Below, piece after piece: positions 1 through 7,144 of a stretch of DNA of 17,502 nucleotides. Made by a program: the position numbers and the translations under genes. A model generated the notes under the pieces. The model searched no databases. It worked only from the letters and a program-made list of their open reading frames with translations, and had not been told where the DNA came from. Position 1 is the first letter of the stretch; every line of letters begins with the position of its first letter. Source of the DNA: a bacterium. Its GTDB lineage: Bacteria > Ratteibacteria > UBA8468 > B48-G9 > JAFGKM01. The stretch covers positions 1-17,502 of the forward strand of contig JALNXB010000040.1 in assembly GCA_023230585.1 (NCBI GenBank), given 5' to 3'.

Positions 1-27
1 AAAAAAGCCCGCTCTTATTTAGCGGGC
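1..27 (-). terminator. Strong intrinsic terminator (minus strand)
   Basis: Read on the minus strand, a perfect 7-bp stem (GCCCGCT / AGCGGGC, plus-strand 21-27 and 7-13) with a 7-nt loop is followed by six Ts. This is a textbook Rho-independent terminator. It ends either the DUF2905 transcript or the separate short RNA proposed just upstream. The window ends here, so the next gene to the left is unseen; if it lies on the minus strand, this could be an attenuator for it. Confidence 0.8.
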
Positions 28-106
28 GACAACTTTCTATAATTTAGCGCTTTAGCACATTTTTATAGCGGAGCAAGTTGCCTTTTAAATTCCCGCTTAA
101 TAGCTT
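1..106 (-). ncRNA. Candidate structured small RNA or leader with terminator/antiterminator choice
   Basis: The minus-strand RNA folds by eye into nested stems. P1 is AGCGGG (97-92) with CCCGCU (26-21). P2 is GGCAACUU (82-75) with AAGUUGUC (35-28), 8 bp with one GU. P3 is CUAUAA (68-63) with UUAUAG (42-37). P4 is GUGC/GCGC (58-55 with 50-47) capped by UAAA. The 3' arm of P1 is the same segment as the 5' arm of the terminator at 1-27, so P1 and the terminator exclude each other, as in riboswitches and attenuators. A TTGACA lies upstream at 141-136. I do not recognise the fold as a named RNA family. It could be a free RNA of about 100 nt or the leader of a minus-strand gene beyond the window edge. 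No protein-coding frame is evident. Confidence 0.4.
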
Positions 107-112
107 ATATAT

Positions 113-141
113 AGGTTACCTTTGTATATAGGTTTTGTCAA
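113..141 (-). promoter_or_regulatory. Possible promoter for the candidate small RNA
   Basis: A consensus -35 (TTGACA, 141-136) follows the DUF2905 stop codon by 12 bases. At 17-bp spacing the -10 is TAACCT (118-113), which keeps only the T1, A2 and T6 positions, so the promoter is weak on paper. A 10-bp direct repeat, AACCTATATA on the minus strand, occurs twice (134-125 and 117-108) with a 17-bp period over the spacer and -10, and might bind a regulator. Confidence 0.3.
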
Positions 142-153
142 GTGAGCAAGATA

Positions 154-372
154 TTAATGTTTGCGAATTAGAGAAAAAAGGATTGTAAGGATTACGCTTA
201 TTAGGATACCGATTGTTATCGGGTAGTAGAAAACGAAGTTTTCTTTCTTGATTATTATGTCGCCCGGTAATCTACCTAAAGGGAGTTTTATCCCTTTAGA
301 AATAAAAATAGAGCCCAATATAAAGAGAACCCCAATAACGAGTAAAACCTTTGAAATTGAATTGTTATCCAT
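154..372 (-). CDS. DUF2905 family small membrane protein
   Basis: The 72-residue protein has two hydrophobic helices (about residues 8-26 and 49-68) joined by a short polar loop with the GRLPGD signature at residues 33-38, the hallmark of DUF2905. Members of this family are typically short two-helix inner-membrane proteins of unknown function, and the length fits. No Shine-Dalgarno sequence is visible before this ATG; the upstream 15 bases are A/T only apart from one C. It lies 110 bp downstream of the methyltransferase gene on the same strand, so it may be co-transcribed or have its own promoter, and I see no convincing one. A short palindrome (GTTAG-C-CTAAC, 434-444) lies in that gap. Its role in the cell cannot be inferred from this context. 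Confidence 0.85.
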   Translation of the reverse strand: MDNNSISKVLLVIGVLFILGSIFISKGIKLPLGRLPGDIIIKKENFVFYYPITIGILISVILTILFSLIRKH

Positions 373-482
373 TTTTAAATTGTTTTTTCATACAGGAAAA
401 AACATAAAGAGAATAGGGGTTTTTATTAAAAGAGTTAGCCTAACCTATTTTTATCTCCAATATATGTAATGTATTATATTCT

Positions 483-1409
483 TTATTTTGATGAAAATAA
501 ATTTTGTTTCTGCACAAAGTTTTTAATTCTTTGGTTAGCTAATTCGCAATATTTTTCATCAATATCATAGCCGACATAACTTCTGTTGGTCTTTAATGCT
601 GCAATGCAAGTAGTTCCAGCTCCAACAAAGGGGTCAAGTACAATTTCATTTTCAAATGTATATAGTTGAATTAATCTATAGGGTAATTCAATAGGAAAAG
701 GTGCTGGATGTCCAATTTTTGAAGCTCTTTCTGCAGAAAACCTCCAAATGCTTTTTGTGAATTCTAAAAACTCATCTTTTACAATAGTGCTTCCTCTGTT
801 CAATGGGTTTAAACGGGTAAAAGTATCTTTACAAAATACGAGTATATATTCATGGATGTCGCGTAACACGGGGTTACTAGCTTTTAAATAAGTTCCCCAT
901 GCAGTTGATGTACTTGCACTATTTCCTTTATCCCACACAATTTCTCCCCTCATTAAAAACCCAATGTTTTGCATATCCTCTATTATATAACTATGAAGAG
1001 GTATGTAGGGTTTTCTCCCTAAGTTGGCAATATTGATGCATACTCTTCCTCCTGGAACTAAAACTCTATAAGTTTCTTTAAATACTTGTTTTAAAAAGTT
1101 TTTATATTCTGACAGAGACAAGTCCTTATCATAATCTTTGCCTACATTATAGGGGGGGGAAGTTACCATTAAATGAATACTGTTATCTGGAAGTTCTGAC
1201 ATAATTTCACTGCTTTTGCAAAAGATTTTGTTTATATTTTCGACGGGAATAGGTTTTTCTATATATTCAACTTTCTTTTCGCTATTGAGACCTTTATATA
1301 GGTTGCTATTATAAAACTTAGATGAGTCATGATTAATTCTACCAGAAGTCCCAAAAGAACTTGTTTTAGTCCCCTTTGATTTTTTTACAGTGCTTTTTTG
1401 TTTTTTCAT
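483..1409 (-). CDS. Type II DNA methyltransferase (N4-cytosine or N6-adenine, beta-class order)
   Basis: This 308-residue enzyme transfers a methyl group from S-adenosylmethionine to an exocyclic amino group in DNA. The catalytic motif IV, TSPPY, is at residues 83-87. The SAM-binding motif I, DPFVGAGTT, is at residues 259-267 near the C-terminus and is followed by a VGYDID strand. Catalytic before SAM-binding motif is the beta-class circular order, with the target-recognition segment probably between them (about residues 130-230). TSPPY does not separate m4C from m6A. The basic N-terminal 45 residues are rich in Lys and Ser and look like an extension outside the core. The gene starts 3 bp after the stop of the endonuclease gene and has no clear Shine-Dalgarno, so translational coupling is likely. 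It should protect host DNA from that enzyme. The recognition sequence cannot be deduced. Confidence 0.9.
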   Translation of the reverse strand: MKKQKSTVKKSKGTKTSSFGTSGRINHDSSKFYNSNLYKGLNSEKKVEYIEKPIPVENINKIFCKSSEIMSELPDNSIHLMVTSPPYNVGKDYDKDLSLSEYKNFLKQVFKETYRVLVPGGRVCINIANLGRKPYIPLHSYIIEDMQNIGFLMRGEIVWDKGNSASTSTAWGTYLKASNPVLRDIHEYILVFCKDTFTRLNPLNRGSTIVKDEFLEFTKSIWRFSAERASKIGHPAPFPIELPYRLIQLYTFENEIVLDPFVGAGTTCIAALKTNRSYVGYDIDEKYCELANQRIKNFVQKQNLFSSK

Positions 1410-1412
1410 AAT

Positions 1413-2291
1413 TTATATACTTTCTTTAAGTAATTCTAAAAATTTTATAGCTTTTCTTTCATAAGTTGTCTCAGAGTTGGCTAATTCAATAAATCTACCT
1501 AACTGATTTTTTGTTTGCATACTGGCAAAAAATTCTTTCTCTTCTTGTAAAAGAGATAATGTTTGTGATTTTAATTCTTCGTAGTTATCAAATCTGTAAA
1601 ACCCTTTGTGTGGAGTAGCTTTGACATTATCTTGATTTTCATCTATAGGTTTAGGGTTAATAGACCAAAATCCTTGTATAATACCATTTCTTTTCAATGA
1701 ATCTACTTTTTTGTGATAGGTTTTAGTAATTGGAGTATTACCAATAACAATTATAGGTATTTTTGAAGCAGAGAAATCAGATACTCGTATATTTATGCTT
1801 TTTCCAATAGCTTTTAACATGGTATCTGACCTTAAGATGCTAGGATTGCCTGAGTGAGTTTTGTAATCACCGATACAAATGAGATTTTTATTTTCGGAAA
1901 TAAACTGCCAATTCCAGACTATAGACATTTTTACTTCTATAAGTAATAGTATATTTTGTGGTTTTTGAATAATCTCTTTAGTTTTGCAGATAGCAACATC
2001 TGCTGATGATTGTCTTGTTAGACCAATTTCTTCAGATATAACTCCTTGAATAGAATAACCTCCAACAGCATCAGATATATAATTGAATAAATCAGTTGTC
2101 CATTTTTCAGTGTAAGCTCCTATCAACGCATTTCTACTTTGCAAAGTGCTTTTTTTTTGCTTATAATTTTTGGGCCAATATGCTACGTATTGTTTGTTGT
2201 TAGTAATATAAAAGAGTTGTTCTGGAGTTGCAAATTCGAGAGATTTAGTAAAAAAATTTTCTTCAAAATCTTTATTCCACAGTTTTTCCAT
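1413..2291 (-). CDS. Probable type II restriction endonuclease, PD-(D/E)XK fold
   Basis: This 292-residue protein sits immediately upstream of a solitary DNA methyltransferase in the same operon. It carries a plausible PD-(D/E)XK core: Asp98 in SSADVAI, then a strand ending in Glu119-Val-Lys121 (LLLIEVK), spaced 21 residues from the Asp. Upstream Glu62 and the helix around residues 55-70 would fit the first helix of this fold. I do not recognise the specific endonuclease subfamily, so the assignment rests on the motif plus the neighbour. An AAAGGA element lies about 9 bases before the ATG. There is no signal peptide or membrane helix. Base composition is very A/T-rich, as in the methyltransferase gene, which fits the frequent horizontal movement of such pairs. 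No controller (C) protein gene is present. Confidence 0.78.
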   Translation of the reverse strand: MEKLWNKDFEENFFTKSLEFATPEQLFYITNNKQYVAYWPKNYKQKKSTLQSRNALIGAYTEKWTTDLFNYISDAVGGYSIQGVISEEIGLTRQSSADVAICKTKEIIQKPQNILLLIEVKMSIVWNWQFISENKNLICIGDYKTHSGNPSILRSDTMLKAIGKSINIRVSDFSASKIPIIVIGNTPITKTYHKKVDSLKRNGIIQGFWSINPKPIDENQDNVKATPHKGFYRFDNYEELKSQTLSLLQEEKEFFASMQTKNQLGRFIELANSETTYERKAIKFLELLKESI

Positions 2292-2314
2292 AATTTTTTA
2301 ATCCTTTTGACATT

Positions 2315-2343
2315 ATCTTATCAAATGTTGAACATATAAGCAA
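2315..2343 (-). promoter_or_regulatory. Candidate promoter and operator of the restriction-modification operon
   Basis: On the minus strand, TTGCTT (2343-2338), a 17-bp spacer and TAAGAT (2320-2315) form a moderate sigma-70 match ahead of the endonuclease ATG at 2291. The spacer contains a perfect palindrome, ATGTT-G-AACAT (2325-2335), where a repressor would block RNA polymerase. The AAAGGA ribosome site follows at about 2300-2305. Confidence 0.45.
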
Positions 2344-2370
2344 GTTTTTATGCTTTTATCCTTGCCTTGC

Positions 2371-2534
2371 CGCCGTTTTATGGCGTTGCGAGGAGCGTTT
2401 TATTCCATAGTTTTCATAGGAATTGCGACGCTAAGAGGCCCCTCCTACGCCAAGGTATACCTGCCGAAGCTTGTATTTTAGCGTAGGTTGGCTTCGGCGA
2501 GATTGCCACGCTAAGAGGCACTCGCAAAGACGGA
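2371..2534. repeat. Degenerate dispersed repeat with interleaved inverted repeats
   Basis: The 443-bp gap between the restriction operon and the MBL gene holds a GC-richer block unlike its surroundings. An 18-bp direct repeat with one mismatch (attgcgacgctaagaggc at 2422-2439, attgccacgctaagaggc at 2502-2519) is present. So are outer inverted ends TTGCGAG (2386-2392) and CTCGCAA (2521-2527). Two inner inverted pairs are interleaved: CCTACGC (2444-2450) with GCGTAGG (2481-2487), and GCCGAAGC (2463-2470) with GCTTCGGC (2491-2498). AGGTATACCT (2453-2462) is a perfect palindrome. The phrases resemble the short dispersed palindromic elements (CGTCATTGCGAGGAGCG type) scattered through many bacterial genomes. 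No real gene is seen here; a 77-codon minus-strand frame is a by-product of the repeat. Confidence 0.6.
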
Positions 2535-2625
2535 ATGGGGGGCAGAAGGTAAGATGGGGGAAATAAAATTTGGTAATTTGTAAAATGTGTGATAAAGTCA
2601 CAATATAATCTAATTTAATTAACAA

Positions 2626-2656
2626 TTTAAAGTGGACCTTATTTTTTTTGTATAAT
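2626..2656 (+). promoter_or_regulatory. Candidate promoter of the MBL-fold hydrolase gene
   Basis: A perfect TATAAT (2651-2656) lies about 80 bp before the ATG at 2735. The best -35 is TTTAAA (2626-2631) at a long 19-bp spacing, so the -10 carries most of the evidence. An AGAGG ribosome site (2727-2731) ends only 3 bases before the start codon. A 7-codon ATG frame (2705-2728) lies in the leader; its meaning is unclear. Confidence 0.4.
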
Positions 2657-2734
2657 GTAGGCAAATATGTTGTAAAAGATTTATTGGAGTATATTTGAAT
2701 AAATATGGAGAGGTTCTACAAACAATAGAGGAAT

Positions 2735-3571
2735 ATGGATAAAAAAACTTCTGATATAATAAAAATAACTTTTCTTGGAACAGCAAGCGGAGTTGCCCCT
2801 ACTAAAGGTTATAGGCATACTTCTTTTGCTTTTGAGGTTGACAAGAGAGTTTTTTTCTTTGATGCTGGCGAAAGTTGTTCATACACTGCCCACACAATGG
2901 GGTTAGATTTACTCAAAACTGAAGCAGTTTTTATAAGCCATGTTCATATAGACCATTTAGGTGGACTTATAAACCTTTTATGGACAATAAGAAAACTTTA
3001 TTGGGTACATAGGGAGAATCCATTAAAAAGAAGACTCCTTGAAGGTAAAACTATAGAAGTTTTTCTTCCAAAAGTAGATATGGAGGTATGGGAGGCAATT
3101 CGAGTGGTTCTGAGGGAGGGAGGCAGGGGAGATAATGTTGTTTTTAATTTTAAAGGTAGACCAGTACAAGATGGAATAATCTTTAATAAAGATAATTTCA
3201 AAGTTATAGCTCTTCACAATCTCCATATAAACAAACCTGAAGAAGAAAACGTGTGGAGGTCTTTTTCATACAGGGTAGAATATTTCAACAAAATAATTGT
3301 TTATTCAGGGGATATCAGACATATTTCAGAGTTGTTTCCTCTTCTTGAGGGAGATGCACGAGCCGACCTTCTTCTAATGGAATCAGGGCACCATAAAGTG
3401 GCAGATGTTTGTAACCAACTTGTATTGCTTGATATAAAACCAAAAAAGTTGGGTTTTGTTCACCACGGTAGAGCCGTCCTTGGCAACTTTGAAGGAGAGT
3501 TAGCAATAGCAAAAGAAATTTGGGGCGATTCAGTGTTTTTTGCAAAAGACGGTATGTCTATAGAAGTGTAA
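2735..3571 (+). CDS. MBL-fold metallo-hydrolase, RNase Z-like
   Basis: The 278-residue protein has the metallo-beta-lactamase fold of the RNase Z/arylsulfatase-like group. It opens with the strand-glycine motif ITFLGTASGV (11-20). The metal-binding HxHxDH motif is intact (His69-Val-His71-Ile-Asp73-His74, then LGG). Further probable ligands are His161/His164, Asp193 in YSGDIRH and His243/His244 in GFVHHGR. The length is close to that of bacterial RNase Z, but I see no clear flexible tRNA-binding arm, so a role in tRNA 3' processing is not assured; a generic phosphodiesterase or other hydrolase is equally likely. There is no signal peptide, so it should be cytoplasmic. It is monocistronic and convergent with the PHP gene, the two stop codons being 16 bp apart with no obvious terminator between them. 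Confidence 0.85.
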   Translation: MDKKTSDIIKITFLGTASGVAPTKGYRHTSFAFEVDKRVFFFDAGESCSYTAHTMGLDLLKTEAVFISHVHIDHLGGLINLLWTIRKLYWVHRENPLKRRLLEGKTIEVFLPKVDMEVWEAIRVVLREGGRGDNVVFNFKGRPVQDGIIFNKDNFKVIALHNLHINKPEEENVWRSFSYRVEYFNKIIVYSGDIRHISELFPLLEGDARADLLLMESGHHKVADVCNQLVLLDIKPKKLGFVHHGRAVLGNFEGELAIAKEIWGDSVFFAKDGMSIEV

Positions 3572-3587
3572 GAATTACAATATTACC

Positions 3588-4370
3588 CTACCCTACTCTA
3601 TTTTTTGACTTGAGTTTAAATAATACTTCGCTATATTCTTTTTCTGTTACCCCTATCTTTTCAAGAAATTTTTTGTGTAGTTCAAACTCACCTACTTTAA
3701 TGATAGCATGAGAATCGCTTCCGAGAGATATTTTTACTCCTTCTGCAAGGCATATTTCAAAAAAATCAGGGTCAGGCCAGTTTCCACAATGAAAATTAAG
3801 TTCTGCAGAAACATTGTAAGATTTTAACATATCAACAAGAGGTTTATAAAGGTGAACGGGCATCTTGCTATCGTTGTGGCAGAATATTCTAAAAGGATGG
3901 GCTAAAACAGTGACTCCTCTTTTGCATAAGGTTTCATTAGCTACCATAAAATGGTGTTCTGCTTTTTGGGTTGTGTAGGTGGTAAATTCTCCTGGTTTAT
4001 ATAATAGATGTATACCTCCAACAAGTAAATCAGTTTTTGCCCTGTCTTCAGGCATTATATTTAAGTTGCCCGACCTGTCAGCGTCTACTTCAAACCCTAT
4101 TTTTATAAAAGAAGAATGTTTTTTTAAAGACGAAAAGTATTCAGATATTCTTGAAGAAAAGTTAGATGGAACCATAAACGAGGGGTTATTTAAAGATTCC
4201 CAACAATGTTTTCTATCAAAATAGATGTGTCCAGCGTGTTCTGTAAAAGAAATATATTCTAACCCTTTCTCTTTTGCTTTTACAACTGCTGTGTCTATAG
4301 TAATGTCGGTAGCGCAATAAGCAAATTCTGTATGGCAATGGTTGTCGGCAATTTTGTATATATTTTTCAT
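3588..4370 (-). CDS. PHP-domain metal-dependent phosphoesterase (histidinol-phosphatase-like)
   Basis: This is a polymerase-and-histidinol-phosphatase family TIM-barrel hydrolase using a cluster of metal-binding His, Asp and Glu residues. Numbered from the chosen start, the conserved motifs occur in order: DNHCHT (His11, His13), TEH (Glu44-His45), Glu94 in GFEVD, GGIH (His121), LAHP (His158) and GSDSH (Asp219, His221). All the expected ligands appear present, so it should be active on a phosphoester. There are no histidine-biosynthesis genes nearby, so the substrate is open. The start is set at 4370 (260 residues) rather than the upstream in-frame ATG at 4421, because a strong promoter's -10 (4417-4412) lies downstream of that ATG and its transcript would begin near 4405. 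No Shine-Dalgarno is visible at the chosen start. There is no signal peptide. Confidence 0.85.
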   Translation of the reverse strand: MKNIYKIADNHCHTEFAYCATDITIDTAVVKAKEKGLEYISFTEHAGHIYFDRKHCWESLNNPSFMVPSNFSSRISEYFSSLKKHSSFIKIGFEVDADRSGNLNIMPEDRAKTDLLVGGIHLLYKPGEFTTYTTQKAEHHFMVANETLCKRGVTVLAHPFRIFCHNDSKMPVHLYKPLVDMLKSYNVSAELNFHCGNWPDPDFFEICLAEGVKISLGSDSHAIIKVGEFELHKKFLEKIGVTEKEYSEVLFKLKSKNRVG

Positions 4371-4411
4371 AATTAAGTTTGTAAGTTGGTTAGCGATGTT
4401 ATTAAATAATG

Positions 4412-4440
4412 ATTCTACCATCAGAGTCAGTTTTTGTCAA
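4412..4440 (-). promoter_or_regulatory. Sigma-70 promoter of the PHP gene
   Basis: On the minus strand a consensus TTGACA (4440-4435) and TAGAAT (4417-4412, 5 of 6) are separated by exactly 17 bp. Transcription would start near 4405, giving a leader of about 35 nt before the ATG at 4370. This placement rules out translation from the in-frame ATG at 4421 on this transcript. Confidence 0.75.
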
Positions 4441-4498
4441 AAAAAGGCGGTAAGGGGTTAAAAAAGAGTAATGCAGTAATTTGTTTCGGAATAAAAAT

Positions 4499-4527
4499 TT
4501 GACACTAATAAAAAGTGGTGGTTCAAT
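4499..4527 (+). promoter_or_regulatory. Possible promoter of the threonine-aldolase-type gene
   Basis: A consensus -35 TTGACA (4499-4504) is followed at 17 bp by TTCAAT (4522-4527), which matches the -10 at four positions but lacks the important A2. It lies about 75 bp before the ATG at 4601 in the divergent region shared with the PHP gene. Confidence 0.35.
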
Positions 4528-4600
4528 AACAGCATTGTTAAATAAACCTATTAATTTTGTCCAAATAGATGGAGATATTTAAACCTAAAAGGATATCAAA

Positions 4601-5635
4601 ATGAAATATGAACTTCTTGACTTCCGAAGTGATGTTAAAACCCTTCCAACCGATGAAATGTTTGATGCTATCAGAAAGGCAGAGATGGGAGATTCTAAGA
4701 CTGGAGAAGATCCTACCGTAAAAAAACTTGAAGATATGGTAGCAGAAATGTTTGGCAAAGAAGATGCCCTTCTGCTTATAAGCGGAACTATGGCAAACCT
4801 TACTGCGATGATGGCACATATCCCTCCAGGTAGTTCTTACGTTGTTGATACCGAAGCACACGTATATTATTATGAAAACTCTCATTCTGCTGTTGCTGGT
4901 ACCAAACCTATTACTTTCAGAAGTTGTAAAGGACTAATAGAACCTGAGGAAGTTGATACTGTTATTGAAGATTCTGGGAAGAAACCTGGTCTTTTGTGGT
5001 TAGAAAACACTCATAACCGTGGAGGTGGACGAGTAATTCCTTTAGAGATGAACCAAAAATTTTTTCAACTGGCTAAAAACCGAAATATGAAAATACATAT
5101 TGATGGCGCACGTATATTCAATGCTTCTGTTGCTTCTAATACACCTGTTTCTGAATTTGGTGCATATACTGATTCAATAATGTTTTGCCTTTCAAAAAGT
5201 TTGTGTTGCCCGCTTGGTTCGGTTCTTTGCGGAGACGCTGATTTTATACAAAAGGCACGTGTGTTTATGGGAAGGTTTGGAGGGGGGATGCGTCAAGCTG
5301 GGGTTATAGCTGCACCCGGTATAGTTGCCCTAACAAGTATGATAGAAAGGTTGAAAGAAGACCATATTTTAGCGCGCAAACTGGCAGAAAAAATTAAAGC
5401 AATACCCGGTTTGTCGGTAGATATGGAAACTGTTGAAACAAATATGGTAGCAGTTGATTTTGATAAATCGTTACATAGTCTTGAAGATTGGAAGAATACA
5501 TTCGCAGGATATGGAGTTCTTGTTAGTTCTTATTCTCCTTCGAAAATACGTATGGTAATACACCGTCACCACAACTTAGAAATAATAGAAGAGGCGGCAC
5601 GTAGAATGAAAGTTGCTTCTGAAAAATACTACTAA
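4601..5635 (+). CDS. ltaE: Low-specificity L-threonine aldolase-type PLP enzyme
   Basis: The 344-residue protein is a fold-type I PLP enzyme of the beta-eliminating lyase/threonine aldolase family. Threonine aldolases cleave L-threonine or allo-threonine to glycine and acetaldehyde. It begins with the typical LDFRSDVKTLPTDEM segment (6-20), followed by GEDPTVKKLE (35-44) and SGTMANL (61-67). The PLP-binding Asp168 is in HIDGAR (166-171) and the Schiff-base Lys199 is in CLSKSLC. His87 is a likely ring-stacking residue. The length matches the family. An AAAAGGA site (4587-4593) lies 7 bases before the ATG. It is cytoplasmic and apparently monocistronic. Relatives may act on phenylserine or other beta-hydroxy amino acids, so substrate specificity is not certain. 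No clear terminator is seen in the 112-bp convergent gap that follows. Confidence 0.88.
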   Translation: MKYELLDFRSDVKTLPTDEMFDAIRKAEMGDSKTGEDPTVKKLEDMVAEMFGKEDALLLISGTMANLTAMMAHIPPGSSYVVDTEAHVYYYENSHSAVAGTKPITFRSCKGLIEPEEVDTVIEDSGKKPGLLWLENTHNRGGGRVIPLEMNQKFFQLAKNRNMKIHIDGARIFNASVASNTPVSEFGAYTDSIMFCLSKSLCCPLGSVLCGDADFIQKARVFMGRFGGGMRQAGVIAAPGIVALTSMIERLKEDHILARKLAEKIKAIPGLSVDMETVETNMVAVDFDKSLHSLEDWKNTFAGYGVLVSSYSPSKIRMVIHRHHNLEIIEEAARRMKVASEKYY

Positions 5636-5747
5636 CAATTTACACACAAGGGTCTCCAAAAATCTTAAATAATAAGCTAGTGGAAATTAAAGTCTCTTTT
5701 TTTACTAATATTGGTTTTATGATTTTTTAATTCTGTATATCTTTTAA

Positions 5748-7097
5748 TCAAATCTTTTCAGTGTCATCAAACCTGCAGTTTCCTGCCCAAGGACCTGTAG
5801 CATCTTTCATATCAACCGTTATTCCGTCCAGTCTAAGGTTCTTTAGGTAACGTCCGTAAAGTGCATAAGGTACCCTTTCTTTTGCACCGCCCTTTGCATA
5901 GTCAAGGTTGTCGGGAATATCCCCTTCTGGGTAAGGTGTTCGGTCAAAATGTCCTTTTATCCTAAGGTGAACATCTCTTATGGAAAGATAGTCAATTGGT
6001 TTGGTTGCTTTACCGTAAAATATGGATGCACCGTTGCCAGTTGCCTGTAACTGGTGAATTGAAACCCTACCTATGCTAGCTTTGGGAGAAGTGTTGCTGC
6101 CGCATACCGCATAAACAGGAGTTGTTGAATTGTTTATAGTAACTTGGGATATATTGACATTTTCTATAAGGGTTCCTTCTACGATATCAACTCTTTTTAT
6201 AACGCATGAATCAAGGCCTATCCCCCGGTAACTTTCTATTGAAAGGTTATTTAGGTTTACGTTTATTATTGGATTATCACCTTCAACTCCAAGCCGGACC
6301 CCAGTCGTCATGCTTTTTAGGTTACAGTTGCTTGCTATTATATTTTCGCATGGCATACCATTACGTGAAAAATTTGGAGGGTTTGAAATACTCCCACTTT
6401 TTATGGCAATACAGTCGTCTGCGGTATCTATACAACATCCATATATAATAACGTCCTTACAGCAATCTATATCTATACCATCCCCGTTGGGAGTTGACGG
6501 ATGATTCCTAATGGTAAGACCCTCAATCCTTACTCTCTTGCAGTTATAAGGGGATATAGAATACGTTGTTGCGTTAAGAATATGTACTCCCTCCACAAGT
6601 ATGTCTTTGCAATCATAAAAAGCTATTGTATGCCATGGTCTGCTATCTATAATACTAAACCTTTTTAATCTTGTGTCTGTCCGTCGTTCCCCAAAGAATA
6701 CAGAACTGTTACCGTCTATTGTTCCTTGTCCAGTAATTGAAATCCTTTCAGAATTTTTTGCTGATAACAGATGTGCCGCAACAATATTTTTAGGGAATCC
6801 AGCAGGAATTCTTTCAACGTATTCAGAAATAAGATTAGGATGGTAATCTTGTATATTTGGACTTCCTAGGAGAGTTGCTCCACGTGTTAGATGAAGGTCT
6901 ACATCACTTTTAAGCATAAGGGAACCAGAAAGGTAAACCCCTGGAGGGATAAGAACTCTTCCTCCTCCCTTCAAATGACAGGTGTTGATTGCTTCTTGTA
7001 TAATCTCAGTATTTGAGGTTTTACCGTCTCCTACGGCCCCGCATTTACGAACGTTCCATACCCCTGACTCTGAAATTATTTTCTTATTACTTTCCAT
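5748..7097 (-). CDS. GH28-like (polygalacturonase family) parallel beta-helix enzyme
   Basis: The 449-residue protein opens with the pectinase-type segment VWNVRKCGAVGDGKTSNT, then GGGRVLIPPGVYLSGSLML, and continues as a right-handed beta-helix. GH28 enzymes hydrolyse galacturonan or rhamnogalacturonan with three Asp residues. Here Asn204-Gly-Asp206 stands for the NTD motif and Asp227-Asp228 lies in DDCIAIKSG, so the Asp triad is kept. The usual GHG histidine is replaced by TTG (around residue 265) and the R-x-K motif is not recognisable (RGIGL at 291). It may therefore act on another sugar. There is no signal peptide, suggesting cytoplasmic action on imported oligosaccharides. The start is the ATG at 7097, because an ideal AGGAG (7108-7104) lies 6 bases upstream; in-frame GTG (7121) and ATG (7118) codons lie further up without such a site. 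It is divergent from the propeller operon. Confidence 0.85.
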   Translation of the reverse strand: MESNKKIISESGVWNVRKCGAVGDGKTSNTEIIQEAINTCHLKGGGRVLIPPGVYLSGSLMLKSDVDLHLTRGATLLGSPNIQDYHPNLISEYVERIPAGFPKNIVAAHLLSAKNSERISITGQGTIDGNSSVFFGERRTDTRLKRFSIIDSRPWHTIAFYDCKDILVEGVHILNATTYSISPYNCKRVRIEGLTIRNHPSTPNGDGIDIDCCKDVIIYGCCIDTADDCIAIKSGSISNPPNFSRNGMPCENIIASNCNLKSMTTGVRLGVEGDNPIINVNLNNLSIESYRGIGLDSCVIKRVDIVEGTLIENVNISQVTINNSTTPVYAVCGSNTSPKASIGRVSIHQLQATGNGASIFYGKATKPIDYLSIRDVHLRIKGHFDRTPYPEGDIPDNLDYAKGGAKERVPYALYGRYLKNLRLDGITVDMKDATGPWAGNCRFDDTEKI

Positions 7098-7144
7098 TTT
7101 TCTCTCCTTACCTTTCATCACATTCTGCTAAATTTACTGGTCTG

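Noticed and set aside
2371..2534. A CRISPR array or partial array
   Set aside because: Only two copies of a short imperfect repeat are present, without regular spacers or cas genes.
2431..2664. A 77-codon minus-strand open frame in the gap before the MBL gene
   Set aside because: It runs through the dispersed repeat, has low-complexity basic composition and no ribosome site, and overlaps the likely MBL promoter.
5636..5747. Terminator between the convergent threonine-aldolase and GH28-like genes
   Set aside because: T-rich runs are present, but no stem of useful length could be found.
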